A stretch of DNA of 23,060 bases from Deltaproteobacteria bacterium (GTDB taxonomy: Bacteria; Desulfobacterota; Binatia; Binatales; Binataceae): assembly GCA_021799555.1 (NCBI GenBank), contig JAJZAG010000018.1, positions 1 through 23,060 of the forward strand, given 5' to 3'. Positions 23,016-23,060 of the stretch are shown here, in pieces; the stretch's first letter is position 1; every line of letters starts with the position of its first letter. The position numbers and the translations under genes are program-made. Under the pieces are notes generated by a model. It was not told where the DNA came from. It did no database searches and saw nothing but the letters and a program-made list of their open reading frames with translations.

Positions 23016-23060
23016 TCAGGCTTTATTGCGAGCGCCGCGCTCGAGGTCGGCGACGCGCGC
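23016..23060 (-). CDS. Possible C-terminus of the gene upstream of argD (partial)
   Basis: Reading from the right edge, 14 residues (ARVADLERGARNKA) end at TGA 23018-23016, 22 nt before the argD ATG. The spacing fits a preceding operon gene. The short basic tail does not let me identify it; argB would be a common neighbour but its usual C-terminus is not recognisable here. Confidence 0.3.
   Translation of the reverse strand, partial: ARVADLERGARNKA

Overview
No homology search was run, so every family call rests on motifs, length, spacing and gene order read from the sequence. The window is GC-rich DNA (about 60-65% in sampled core lines) with tightly packed operons that often share ATGA stop/start overlaps. 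TrmFO, a short-form Ppx/GppA phosphatase, an HU protein, several GT-C-like membrane proteins and a merged arginine/lysine biosynthesis operon suggest an uncultivated, free-living, deltaproteobacterium-like or Binatota/Rokubacteria-like bacterium. That placement is an inference with low certainty.

Layout. (1) 1-2640 is a more AT-rich accessory segment (about 53% GC in a sampled line). It holds a partial unknown ORF, a damaged CGNR zinc-finger remnant, an intact DUF3883 nuclease-like gene on the minus strand, an excisionase/MerR-like HTH ORF whose 3' part looks frameshifted, and two copies of a 10-bp repeat next to the junction with core DNA. (2) 2645-6917 (+) starts with a likely promoter and a 58-codon ORF that runs into trmFO. 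It continues with a Ppx/GppA phosphatase, an HU-family DNA-binding protein and a GT-C glycosyltransferase-like membrane protein. (3) 6952-11360 (+) holds a SAM methyltransferase and then three tandem relatives of one large membrane-protein family. The first relative is a decayed remnant and the next two are intact. (4) 11577-13845 (+) is a tandem pair of colinear 361-residue zinc alcohol dehydrogenases closed by a strong intrinsic terminator. (5) 13894-14259 (+) is a small VOC-fold protein that converges on the next operon. (6) 23018-14256 (-) is one long operon in the order argD, argF, argG, a 58-residue zinc-ribbon gene, argH, a FnIII lipoprotein, lysA, dapF, dapA.

How the genes work together. 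The minus-strand operon encodes the last steps of arginine synthesis (ArgD, ArgF, ArgG, ArgH) together with the diaminopimelate/lysine branch (DapA, DapF, LysA), so both amino acids are probably co-expressed. dapB and argB are not in the window. Two small genes of unknown role are embedded in this operon and are the most useful leads: the zinc-ribbon protein in the argG-argH gap, which overlapping frames obscure, and a LptM-like lipoprotein whose start overlaps the argH stop. The other leads are the three-copy membrane-protein array with its internally deleted first copy, and the solitary DUF3883 nuclease-like gene in the accessory segment. I did not find a complete novel defence or mobile system.
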